Source: Kineosporia rhizophila
GTDB taxonomy: Bacteria; Actinomycetota; Actinomycetes; Actinomycetales; Kineosporiaceae
Assembly: GCF_021277265.1 (NCBI RefSeq)
Contig: NZ_JAJSOH010000002.1
Coordinates: forward strand, 62,001-126,000
DNA: 64,000 nucleotides
Direction: 5' to 3'
Shown here: positions 43,701 to 51,986 of the stretch, piece after piece
Layout of the letters: each line of letters starts with the position of its first letter
Numbering within the stretch: position 1 is the stretch's first letter
Position numbers and translations under genes: made by a program
Notes under the pieces: model-generated
Seen by the model: the letters and a program-made list of their open reading frames with translations, nothing else
What the model was told of the DNA's origin: nothing
Databases searched by the model: none

Positions 43701-43865
43701 GCTGTCTTCGGCAGCGCCGGCCGCTTCCTGCACCCCGGTCTTGCGCGCGGCCGATGCTCGCGGCGTCTTCCTGGCCCTGGGCTTCTGTCCGGAGGTCACC
43801 GCCCAAGACTGCCCGGCCGGGCGCCCGGAATCCCGCCTAGCACGCGGAGTGCCGGGCGACTTCAT
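40782..43865 (-). CDS. GH63/MGH1-like glucosidase with long low-complexity N-terminus
   Basis: 1027 aa from the ATG at 43865, with AGGAG about 12 nt upstream. Residues 1-~140 are disordered: Ala/Lys/Arg-rich ([16 protein letters not shown]), then Ser/Asp/Glu-rich. The conserved part starts at [20 protein letters not shown] and shows [82 protein letters not shown] and [15 protein letters not shown]. This is the GH63 group of (alpha/alpha)6 glucosidases acting on oligosaccharides or glucosylglycerate-type compatible solutes. No signal peptide, so cytoplasmic. The N-terminal ~140 residues are unusual. Confidence 0.9.
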   Translation of the reverse strand: [1027 protein letters not shown]

Positions 43866-43911
43866 CGTGCGGACCGACTCCTGCTCACCGGTCAAAATCC
43901 GCGAAGTCGGC

Positions 43912-44820
43912 TCAATCCTCCGGAGCCAGGCGCTGATACAGCGTGGCCAGTTCCCGCACCAGTTCCTCGCCGCCGAGCCAGGCCCCGGGCACCGGCAACT
44001 GGCGCAACAGGAGGTCGGGCGGCAGTTCGGGATGGCTGGGCAGCGGCAACAACCGGCCCGCCGTCCAGAACGCGACCGCATCCCCACCCGCGGGGCCGGG
44101 TTTGGCCTGCTTGCCACCGGAAACCGCCGCTATCGGGTCAGGTTCGCCCAGGGCCAGCCGGGCGCTGAGCACCGGTCGGCCCGTCGGCACCGGCGCCGCG
44201 ACCGGCCGGTCTTCCTCGGGCACCTCCTCGACGTCGCCGCGCAGTGCCCGCAGCCGCTCGAGCAGGGCCTCCTTCGAGCGGCCGCGCCAGCGCAGCAGCA
44301 GGAACGGGTCCTCGTCGAAACGCTCGGCCAGCAGGTAGAACACGGCCGCGATGTGCTTGCAGGGCACCGCCTGGTCGGGGCACGTGCAGCGCAGGTCCAG
44401 GTCGGCCAGCCGGGCCGGGAACAACGGCGCCCCGATCTGGGCCAGGACCGGCTCCAGCTCGCGCGGGAACTGCCCGGCCAGCAGCTGGGCGCTGTAGAGG
44501 GCCTGCTCGGCCAGCGCCACCTCGATCTTGGCCCAGACCAGCTCGCTGAACTTCTTCAGGCCGATCCGCACCCGGTAGGGGGTCACCCGCGAGCCCTGCA
44601 CGTCGGCCTGCACCTCGCCGACCGCGATCTCCAGCGAGATCACCTGCCCCTTGCGGGCGTAGGAACGCCCCCGGGTGAGCCGCGTGCCCAGGGCGAACGA
44701 CTCCAGCACCCCGATGAACCGGCGCGACCACCACTGCTCGCCGATGTCACCCCGCTCGCTGCGGGCGGTCAGGCCGTTCTCGACCGGCCGGGGCGCTCCG
44801 AACTTGCTGAAATCGGCCAT
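43912..44820 (-). CDS. SWIM zinc-finger protein
   Basis: 302 aa. ATG at 44820, 1 nt after the helicase stop: co-transcribed. The SWIM motif (CxCxnCxH) is CTCPDQAVPCKHIAAVFYLLAERF. Before it are WWSRRFIGVLESFALGTRLTRGRSYARKGQVISLEI and further strands typical of bacterial SWIM proteins. The C-terminal ~100 residues are Pro/Leu-rich. Such proteins are regularly encoded next to SNF2 helicases and probably bring DNA or a protein partner to them. Confidence 0.9.
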   Translation of the reverse strand: MADFSKFGAPRPVENGLTARSERGDIGEQWWSRRFIGVLESFALGTRLTRGRSYARKGQVISLEIAVGEVQADVQGSRVTPYRVRIGLKKFSELVWAKIEVALAEQALYSAQLLAGQFPRELEPVLAQIGAPLFPARLADLDLRCTCPDQAVPCKHIAAVFYLLAERFDEDPFLLLRWRGRSKEALLERLRALRGDVEEVPEEDRPVAAPVPTGRPVLSARLALGEPDPIAAVSGGKQAKPGPAGGDAVAFWTAGRLLPLPSHPELPPDLLLRQLPVPGAWLGGEELVRELATLYQRLAPED

Positions 44821-44821
44821 C

Positions 44822-47800
44822 TCAGCCCACCGCCGAGGGATCGAGGGTGAGCAGGTCGCGCAGCTCGGAGCTGGACAGTTCGGTGAGCCAGCCCTCGCCG
44901 GTGCCGACGATCGAGGCGGCCAGACCGCGCTTGTCGCGGATCATCGTGGCGATCCGCTCCTCCAGCGTGCCGGCGCAGACGAACTTGCGGACCTGCACCG
45001 TACGGGACTGGCCGATCCGGAAGGCGCGGTCGGTGGCCTGGTCCTCGACCGCCGGGTTCCACCAGCGGTCGACGTGGATCACGTGGTTGGCCGCGGTCAG
45101 GGTCAGCCCGGTGCCGCCGGCCTTCAGCGACAGCACGAAGATCGGCGGCGCGTCGTGGTCGCCGCTCTGGAACCGGGCCACCATCTCGTCGCGCCGGGTC
45201 TTGCTCACCCCACCGTGCAGGAACAGCACCTCGCGGCCGAACCGGGCGGTGAGGTGGGTGCGCAGCATCTCGCCGAACTCCGCGTACTGGGTGAACAGCA
45301 GAGCCTTCTCACCGGAGGCGAGCACCTCCTCCAGGGTCTCCTCGAGCCGGGCCAGCTTGCCCGAACGACCGGGGATCCGGCTGCCGTCGCGCTGGAACTG
45401 GGCCGGGTGGTTGCAGACCTGCTTGAGCCGGGTCATCGCGGCCAGCACCAGCCCGCGCCGCTCCATGCCCTCCTTCTGCTCGATCCGCTCCATCATGTCG
45501 GTGACCACGTTCTGGTAGAGCGCGGCCTGCTCGGCGGTGAGGGTGCAGACCACCTCCATCTCCAGCTTCTCGGGCAGGTCGCTGATGATCTTCCGGTCGG
45601 TCTTGACCCGGCGCAGCACGAACGGCTGGGTCACCGCCCGCAGCTGCTCACGGGCCTCCTCGGAGCCGACCCGCTCGATCGGCAGGGCGTAGCGCTTCTT
45701 GAAGTCCGCCGGGTCGCCGAGCACGCGCGGGTTGGCGAACTCCATCAGGCTCCACAGGTCGGCCAGACGGTTCTCGACCGGGGTTCCGGTGACCGCGATC
45801 CGGCGCTCGGCGGTGAGCGAACGGGCCGCGGTGGCCGCCTGGGTGGCCGCGTTCTTCACCGCCTGGGCCTCGTCCAGCACGATCCGCCGCCAGCCGTACT
45901 TGCGCAGGGCCACGGCGTCGCGGGCGAGCAGCGAGTAGGTGGTGATGATCAGGTCGGACCCGGCCACGGCAGCGGCGAACTCCTCACCCTGGGGGCGGTC
46001 GGAGCCGTGCTGGACGTGCACCCGTAGTCCCGGGGTGAACTTGGCGGCCTCGCGCTGCCAGTTGCCGACCAGCGACATCGGGCAGACCAGCAGCGTCGGC
46101 GCGGGCACCAGATCATCGGTGCCTTGAGGCTTTTCCTGGTCCGAGGCGATCAGGGCGAGCAGCTGCACGGTCTTGCCCAGCCCCATGTCGTCGGCCAGAA
46201 CCGCTCCCAGGCCGAGAGATTCGAGGAAGGCCAGCCAGGAGACACCGCGCTCCTGATACGGGCGCAAGGTGCCCTTGAAATCACTGGTGACCGGAAACGT
46301 CGTCAATTGACGCTCTTCCGGGGAGGCCAGGAAGTCGGCCAGCCAGCCGGAGGCGTCCACCCCGGTCACCTCGAGCCCGGCGGGCCCTTCGGAACCAGCA
46401 CCGATCACCGAGAGGACGTCGGCGATGGACATGGTCTGCGGGCCGGTCTTGCGCTGTTTGCGCAGAAAAGTACGCGCCTTGCGCAGCTTTTCGGGATCGA
46501 CCTGCATCCACTCGCCGCGCAGCTTCACCAGTGGCGCCTGGGCCTCGATCAGCGACTCGACCTCGTCGTCGGTGAGCAGCGCGTCGCCGACGGAGAGCCG
46601 CCAGTCGTACTCCACGATGTCGTTCTGCCGGAAGACCGGTGTGCCCTCGACCCTTCCGGGCTGGGGCTTGGTGCCGGCCTGCAGCCGCGCGCCCAGCCGT
46701 TGCGGCCGTGACCACCAGCCGGGCAGCTGCACCCCGAAGCCTGCGCCGATCAGCAGACCGGCCGCCTCGGTGAGGAAGTGGTGGGCCCCGGCGTTGTCGA
46801 GCAGGAGCTCGACGGGCTGCGCGTGCAGCAGCGCATCACGCAGGGCCGGGTAGAGCCGCAGGGCCCGGCCCAGTTCGGCCAGCAGCGTCTCCTGCGGGCG
46901 CGGGGCGTTGCGGCGCAGCCGGGTCAGGCTCGGCTCCCGGTCCCAGATGTCCTGCGCGGACACGAAGAGGCCGGGCTGGTCGGCGTCCTGCAGGCCGAAC
47001 TCCAGCCGCCACAGGGCCGCCAGCTCGGCCGGGCGCAGTTCGATCCGGGCCGGGCGCAGGATGCTGTCGAGGTCGTCGTCGGTGGGCTCGGAGAGGCGGA
47101 AGCCGGCCCGCACGAGCCCGCCGTGCACCGTCTCGGCCTGCCAGGTGTCCAGGCCCTCGACCAGGTGACGCATCTGCCGCTGGTTCGCCGGGAACGCGGG
47201 GTACTGCCCGTGCAGGGCCTGCCGCCAGCCCAGCAGCCCCAGCCCGCCCGTACCCGGGCCAGGCCCGAGCCTGCCCCGCACTCCCACGTCGACCAGGGCA
47301 TCGACTGCGGCCGCAGCGCTCTGGTCGGCGGGGGCCTCGGCATTCAAGGACGGGGGCAGAGTGTGCACCGCATGCCGGAACCATTCGCCGTCGTCCCCGG
47401 TGATCACCGGGCGCCAACGAGCGACTCCGTGCCCGTCGGGGGTCTCCAGCACGACGGGAAGCACGCGACCGCGGCTGATCAGGTTTTCTGCGAACTGGTG
47501 CAGAGCGAGAAGGTGACGGACGTCGGATCCGAGCGTTGGGGCGTCTTCAAGCTCTTTACCTAACCCCAGCAACACCTGGGGGGCCTGCCAGGCGGGCACC
47601 GCAATCGTCCTTACCCGCCAGCGGACCTGTGGGAACAGCCGCGCCGACTCCCCCTCGGCACGATCACTGGGCCAGCCCGAACGCAGGTCCAGGAGCTCGG
47701 GCGAACCGCCGGGAGCGTGCTGGAACGAGGGCAGCACAAGGTCGGCTGTGCCCTCCTTCCAGCCTTCGTCCACCAGGTCGGCGACATCCGTGATGGTGTG

Positions 47801-47971
47801 CCGGAGCTCCTCGGAGGGCACGTCGAAGGGGTGCTCGCGGATCTTGGGCCGACGGCCGGTGCGTTCGGCGGGGGCAGTGCGAATCTGTGGATCTTCGGCC
47901 CAGAGCACCAGGGAGCCGTCGTCAGCGGGGTCATTGGCAGAGATCGACCACCACGCATGCACGACGAACAC
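44822..47971 (-). CDS. SNF2-family helicase-like ATPase
   Basis: 1049 aa, GTG at 47971; relatives begin similarly (VFVVHAWWS). The N-terminal ~500 residues contain the SNF2-associated bacterial domain (LPGWWSRPQRLGARLQ...). The ATPase follows: motif I ADDMGLGKTVQLLAL, motif Ia STLLVCPMSLVGNW-like PTLLVCPMSL, DEAQ in IVLDEAQAVKN, SAT-like VTGTPVENRL, and motifs IV-VI (LFTQYAEFGEML, LKAGGTGLTLTAANHVIH, DRWWNPAVEDQATDRAFRIGQ). It remodels protein-DNA complexes by double-strand translocation. With the SWIM gene it forms a two-gene unit. Confidence 0.95.
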   Translation of the reverse strand: MFVVHAWWSISANDPADDGSLVLWAEDPQIRTAPAERTGRRPKIREHPFDVPSEELRHTITDVADLVDEGWKEGTADLVLPSFQHAPGGSPELLDLRSGWPSDRAEGESARLFPQVRWRVRTIAVPAWQAPQVLLGLGKELEDAPTLGSDVRHLLALHQFAENLISRGRVLPVVLETPDGHGVARWRPVITGDDGEWFRHAVHTLPPSLNAEAPADQSAAAAVDALVDVGVRGRLGPGPGTGGLGLLGWRQALHGQYPAFPANQRQMRHLVEGLDTWQAETVHGGLVRAGFRLSEPTDDDLDSILRPARIELRPAELAALWRLEFGLQDADQPGLFVSAQDIWDREPSLTRLRRNAPRPQETLLAELGRALRLYPALRDALLHAQPVELLLDNAGAHHFLTEAAGLLIGAGFGVQLPGWWSRPQRLGARLQAGTKPQPGRVEGTPVFRQNDIVEYDWRLSVGDALLTDDEVESLIEAQAPLVKLRGEWMQVDPEKLRKARTFLRKQRKTGPQTMSIADVLSVIGAGSEGPAGLEVTGVDASGWLADFLASPEERQLTTFPVTSDFKGTLRPYQERGVSWLAFLESLGLGAVLADDMGLGKTVQLLALIASDQEKPQGTDDLVPAPTLLVCPMSLVGNWQREAAKFTPGLRVHVQHGSDRPQGEEFAAAVAGSDLIITTYSLLARDAVALRKYGWRRIVLDEAQAVKNAATQAATAARSLTAERRIAVTGTPVENRLADLWSLMEFANPRVLGDPADFKKRYALPIERVGSEEAREQLRAVTQPFVLRRVKTDRKIISDLPEKLEMEVVCTLTAEQAALYQNVVTDMMERIEQKEGMERRGLVLAAMTRLKQVCNHPAQFQRDGSRIPGRSGKLARLEETLEEVLASGEKALLFTQYAEFGEMLRTHLTARFGREVLFLHGGVSKTRRDEMVARFQSGDHDAPPIFVLSLKAGGTGLTLTAANHVIHVDRWWNPAVEDQATDRAFRIGQSRTVQVRKFVCAGTLEERIATMIRDKRGLAASIVGTGEGWLTELSSSELRDLLTLDPSAVG

Positions 47972-48019
47972 CCGGTCAGCTTAGGTGCTCCACGGCCGGG
48001 GGTTGGGCGGGTTGCCGAG

Positions 48020-48200
48020 GGCTGGCACAGTGGCCCCGTAAAGCAACCGCGGTGTGGCGGACAGGAAGCCGGTGAGAATCCGGCGCGGTCGCGCCACTGT
48101 GAGCGCTGAGTGACGTTCCAGAACTCCATGGTCACGGCCTGTGAGGGCTGGAAGGCCGGGACGTCACGCGGACGCCGAGCCAGGAAACTGTGCCGCACCG
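48020..48200 (+). promoter_or_regulatory. Cobalamin riboswitch upstream of cobN
   Basis: The conserved core is at 48061-48100: GGAAGCCGGTGAGAATCCGG, then CGCGGTCGCGCCACTGT. The distal AGCCAGGAAACTG is at 48178-48190. The GTG of cobN is ~40 nt downstream, after GAGGAAGAGGA, which a closed state could mask. Adenosyl- or methyl-cobalamin binding should switch off cobN. Confidence 0.95.
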
Positions 48201-48239
48201 CAGCAACCCGCCGCGCGGACGGCGAGGAAGAGGACGTAC

Positions 48240-51200
48240 GTGACGTTTGAGGCTCCCGAGCGCTCCACTGTGCTGCTCATCTCCACCTCGGACACCGATC
48301 TGCTCAGCGCACGCGCGAGCAAGGTGCCCTACCGCCTGGCCAACCCCAACCGGGTGGCCGTGGAAGACCTGGACGGCCTGCTCGAAGGCGTCGCGGTCAC
48401 CGTGGTGCGCCTGCTCGGCGGCACCCGGGCCTGGGAAGAGGGCCTGGCCGCGCTGCTGGCCAAGGGCGTGCCGGTGGTGGTGCTCTCCGGCGAGGCGCTG
48501 CCCGACGCCGACCTGATGCGCCGCTCGACGGTGCCGGTCGGGGTGGCCACCCAGGCGCACGGCTACCTGGCCGAGGGCGGTCCGGAGAACCTGACCGAAC
48601 TGCACTCGTTCCTGACCGACACCCTGCTGCTGACCGGCTTCGGCTTCGAGCCGCCGCGCAGCACGCCGGTCTGGGGTGTGCTCGAGCGTCCGTTGCTTGA
48701 GGTCCCCCAGCCCCTAGGGGGCCGGGAGGTGCCCCCAGAGAGTGGGCGCCCGACGATCGCGGTGCTCTACTACCGCGCCCATCACGTTGCGGGTAACACC
48801 GCCTTCGTCGAGGCGTTGTGCCAGGCGGTGGAGCAGGCCGGTGGGCGGCCCCTGCCGATCTTCTGTGCCTCGCTGCGGGCCGCCCCCGACGACCTGATGG
48901 AGCTGCTCGGCACGGCCGACGCGCTGCTGGTCACGGTGCTGGCGGCGGGCGGCAACCGGCCGGCCAACGCCTCGGCCGGGGGTGACGAGTCGACCTGGGA
49001 CATCGGGGCGCTGGCCGCGCTGGACGTGCCGATCCTGCAGGCGATCAGCACGCTGACCTCGCGGGAGCGCTGGCTGGAGAACTCCGAGGGCCTGATCCCG
49101 CTGGACGCGGCCAACCAGGTGGCGATCCCGGAGTTCGACGGCCGGCTGATCACGGTGCCGTTCTCGTTCAAGGAGGTCGACTCCGAGGGCCTCACGCAGT
49201 ACGTGGCCGACCCGGAGCGCGCCCTGCGGGCGGCCGGTATCGCGGTGGCCCACGCCCGGCTGCGGCACCTGCCCGCTGCGCAGAAGCGCATCGGTCTGGT
49301 GCTGACGGCCTACCCGACCAAGCACGCGCGGATCGGTAACGCAGTTGGGCTGGACACTCCGGCCTCGGCACTGGTGCTGCTGAAGGCGCTGTCTGAAGCT
49401 GGTTACGATGTCGGGCCTTTGGAAGGCTCCGAGGCGCTGCCCGGCCTCGAGGCGATGGACGGCGACGCGCTGGTGCACGGGCTGATCGAGGCCGGCGGGC
49501 AGGACCTGGACTGGCTGTCGGAAGAGGACCTGGCCCGTAACCCGGTCCGGATCCCGGCCGCGGTGTACCGCCGGTTCTTCCAGACGCTCCCTGCCGATCT
49601 GCAGGAGGCCGTGGTCGAGTCGTGGGGTCCGGCGCCGGGTGAGATGTTCGTCGACCCGCCCGGCGGGGCGCTGTCCTCCGGCGACCCGGACGGCGACATC
49701 GTGCTGGCGGCCATCGTCTCCGGCAACATCGTGCTGCTGCTGCAGCCGCCGCGGGGCTTCGGCGACAACCCGGTGGCCATCTACCACGACCCGGAACTGC
49801 CGCCCTCGCACCACTACCTGGCGGCGTACCACTGGCTGAACCTGGCTGTCTCCGAGGGTGGTTTCGGCGCCGACGCGCTGGTGCACCTGGGCAAGCACGG
49901 CACCCTGGAGTGGACGCCCGGCAAGACGCTCGCGCTGTCGGCCTCCTGCTCCCCCGACGCCGCGCTGGGCAACCTGCCGCTGATCTACCCGTTCCTGGTG
50001 AACGACCCGGGCGAGGGCACCCAGGCCAAGCGCCGGGCGCACGCCACGCTGGTCGACCACCTGGTGCCGCCGATGGCCCGGGCCGACTCCTACGGCGACA
50101 TCGCCCGGCTCGAACAGCTTCTGGACGAGTACGCCGCGGTCACCGCGATGGACCCGGCCAAGGCCCCGCAGATCCAGACCCAGATCTGGACGCTGATGCA
50201 CGCCGCCAAGCTGGACCACGACCTGGGCCTGGCCGAGCGGCCGCACGAGGCCGAGTTCGACGACATGATCCTGCACCTGGACGGCTGGCTCTGCCAGGTC
50301 AAGGACGCCCAGATCCGGGACGGGCTGCACGTTCTCGGGCAAGCGCCGACCGGTTCGGTGCGGGTGCACCTGGTCACCTCGATGCTGCGGGCCCGGCAGT
50401 TGTGGGCCGGTTCGCAGTCGCTGCCCGGTCTGCGCGAGGCGCTGGGCCTGGACGAGGCCTTGGTCGGTACCGGCGTTGCTGAAGCGGACGGTCTGGAAGA
50501 GGTGGACGCCGCGCAACTGACCGCGGTGGCGCTGGTCCAGGGGTTGGACGACGCTTCCTGGGCCGTCGAGTCGGTGCCGTCCGTGATCGAGTCGGTGCTG
50601 GCGTCCTCTGATCTGGACGTTTCGAAGGTGGACCGCGAAGGCCTGCGGGCCGTGCTGGAGTTCGCGGCCACCGAGGTGGTTCCGCGACTGGCCGGGACCA
50701 CGGACGAGCTCACGGCCGTGCTGCACGCGCTGGAAGGCGGTTTCGTCAACCCGGGCCCGAGCGGTTCGCCGCTGCGAGGTCTGGTCAACGTGCTGCCGAC
50801 CGGGCGCAACTTCTACTCGGTCGACCCGCGCGCGGTGCCCAGCCGACTGGCCTGGGAGACCGGGCGGTCGATGGCCGAGTCGCTGCTCGAGCGGTACAGG
50901 GCCGACGAGGGCGACTGGCCGCGTTCGGTGGGGCTGTCGATCTGGGGCACCTCGGCGATGCGGACCTCCGGTGACGACGTGGCGGAGGTGCTGGCTCTGC
51001 TGGGGATCCGGCCGGTCTGGGACGACGCCTCCCGGCGGATCACCGGGCTGGAGGCCATCGGGCTGGACGAACTGGGCCACCCGCGGATCGACGTCACGGT
51101 GCGGATCTCGGGCTTCTTCCGGGACGCCTTCCCCCACGTGGTCGCGATGATGGACGACGCGGTCCAGCTGGCCGCCTCGCTGGAGGAGTCTCCGGAGGAG

Positions 51201-51983
51201 AACTTCGTGCGGGCGCACGTGCAGGACGATCTGACCGCGCACGGCGACTCCCGCCGCGCCACGACCCGGATCTTCGGTTCCAAGCCGGGCACCTACGGCG
51301 CCGGCGTGCTGCCGTTGATCGACACCCGGACCTGGCGCAACGACGAGGACCTGGCCGAGGTGTACGCGGTCTGGGGCGGTTACGCGTACGGGCGAGGGCT
51401 GGACGGCCGGCCCGCGCGCGAGGACATGGAGTCGTCGTACAAGCGGATCGCGGTGGCGGCCAAGAACTACGACAGCGTCGAGCACGACATCGCCGACAGC
51501 GACGACTACTTCCAGTACCACGGCGGCATGGTGTCGATGGTCCGCTCGCTGACCGGCACCGCCCCCAAGGCGTACATCGGAGACAGCACCCAGCCCTCCG
51601 CCGTCCGCACCCGGACCCTGCACGAGGAGGTCTCCCGGGTGTTCCGCTCCCGGGTGGTCAACCCGCGCTGGGTGGCGGCCATGCAGAGGCACGGCTACAA
51701 GGGCGCTTTCGAGATGGCGGCCACGGTCGACTACCTGTTCGGCTACGACGCCACCACCGGTGTGGTCGCGGACTGGATGTACGGCAAGCTGGCCGAGACG
51801 TACGTGCTGGACGAGGGCATGCAGAAGTTCATGACCGACTCCAACCCGTGGGCGCTGCACGGCATCACCGAGCGCCTGCTGGAGGCGGCCGAGCGGGGAC
51901 TGTGGGCGGCGCCGGACGAGGCGATGCTGGACGCGCTGCGCGAGGTGTTTCTGCGTACCGAGGGCGATCTGGAGGGTAAGTAG
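48240..51983 (+). CDS. cobN: Cobaltochelatase subunit CobN
   Basis: 1247 aa. It inserts cobalt into hydrogenobyrinic acid a,c-diamide together with ATPase subunits (here the I/D fusion at 61139-63280). GTG at 48240 with GAGGA 6 nt upstream. Motifs are typical of the family: PTIAVLYYRAHHVAGNTAFVEALC, GLVLTAYPTKHARIGNAVGLDTP, YHDPELPPSHHYLAAYHWL, ADALVHLGKHGTLEWTPGK, NFYSVDPRAVPSRLAWETG, VTVRISGFFRDAFPHVV. A repeat-like in-frame insertion of ~18 codons lies at 48694-48746, between a start region and the first conserved core. The gene follows a cobalamin riboswitch and stands apart from the other cob units. Confidence 0.97.
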   Translation: MTFEAPERSTVLLISTSDTDLLSARASKVPYRLANPNRVAVEDLDGLLEGVAVTVVRLLGGTRAWEEGLAALLAKGVPVVVLSGEALPDADLMRRSTVPVGVATQAHGYLAEGGPENLTELHSFLTDTLLLTGFGFEPPRSTPVWGVLERPLLEVPQPLGGREVPPESGRPTIAVLYYRAHHVAGNTAFVEALCQAVEQAGGRPLPIFCASLRAAPDDLMELLGTADALLVTVLAAGGNRPANASAGGDESTWDIGALAALDVPILQAISTLTSRERWLENSEGLIPLDAANQVAIPEFDGRLITVPFSFKEVDSEGLTQYVADPERALRAAGIAVAHARLRHLPAAQKRIGLVLTAYPTKHARIGNAVGLDTPASALVLLKALSEAGYDVGPLEGSEALPGLEAMDGDALVHGLIEAGGQDLDWLSEEDLARNPVRIPAAVYRRFFQTLPADLQEAVVESWGPAPGEMFVDPPGGALSSGDPDGDIVLAAIVSGNIVLLLQPPRGFGDNPVAIYHDPELPPSHHYLAAYHWLNLAVSEGGFGADALVHLGKHGTLEWTPGKTLALSASCSPDAALGNLPLIYPFLVNDPGEGTQAKRRAHATLVDHLVPPMARADSYGDIARLEQLLDEYAAVTAMDPAKAPQIQTQIWTLMHAAKLDHDLGLAERPHEAEFDDMILHLDGWLCQVKDAQIRDGLHVLGQAPTGSVRVHLVTSMLRARQLWAGSQSLPGLREALGLDEALVGTGVAEADGLEEVDAAQLTAVALVQGLDDASWAVESVPSVIESVLASSDLDVSKVDREGLRAVLEFAATEVVPRLAGTTDELTAVLHALEGGFVNPGPSGSPLRGLVNVLPTGRNFYSVDPRAVPSRLAWETGRSMAESLLERYRADEGDWPRSVGLSIWGTSAMRTSGDDVAEVLALLGIRPVWDDASRRITGLEAIGLDELGHPRIDVTVRISGFFRDAFPHVVAMMDDAVQLAASLEESPEENFVRAHVQDDLTAHGDSRRATTRIFGSKPGTYGAGVLPLIDTRTWRNDEDLAEVYAVWGGYAYGRGLDGRPAREDMESSYKRIAVAAKNYDSVEHDIADSDDYFQYHGGMVSMVRSLTGTAPKAYIGDSTQPSAVRTRTLHEEVSRVFRSRVVNPRWVAAMQRHGYKGAFEMAATVDYLFGYDATTGVVADWMYGKLAETYVLDEGMQKFMTDSNPWALHGITERLLEAAERGLWAAPDEAMLDALREVFLRTEGDLEGK
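48694..48746. repeat. Short GC-palindromic element inserted in frame in cobN
   Basis: About 53 bp containing GGTCCCCCAGCCCCTAGGGG and GGGAGGTGCCCCCAGAG, two overlapping runs of C5/G5 that can pair. It translates as LLEVPQPLGGREVPPESG in the frame of cobN and interrupts the normal path between ERP and RPTIAVLYY. Similar C5/G5 palindromes are scattered through genes in Streptomyces genomes. That comparison is from memory. Confidence 0.55.
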
Positions 51984-51986
51984 CTC

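Noticed and set aside
40617..44168. 1183-codon open frame on the plus strand
   Set aside because: It is antisense to the GH63-like glucosidase, has a repetitive Arg/Gln/His/Gly/Val composition typical of high-GC shadow frames, and shows no domain.
48714..51860. 1048-codon open frame on the minus strand
   Set aside because: It is the antisense shadow of cobN, without any recognisable motif or ribosome site.
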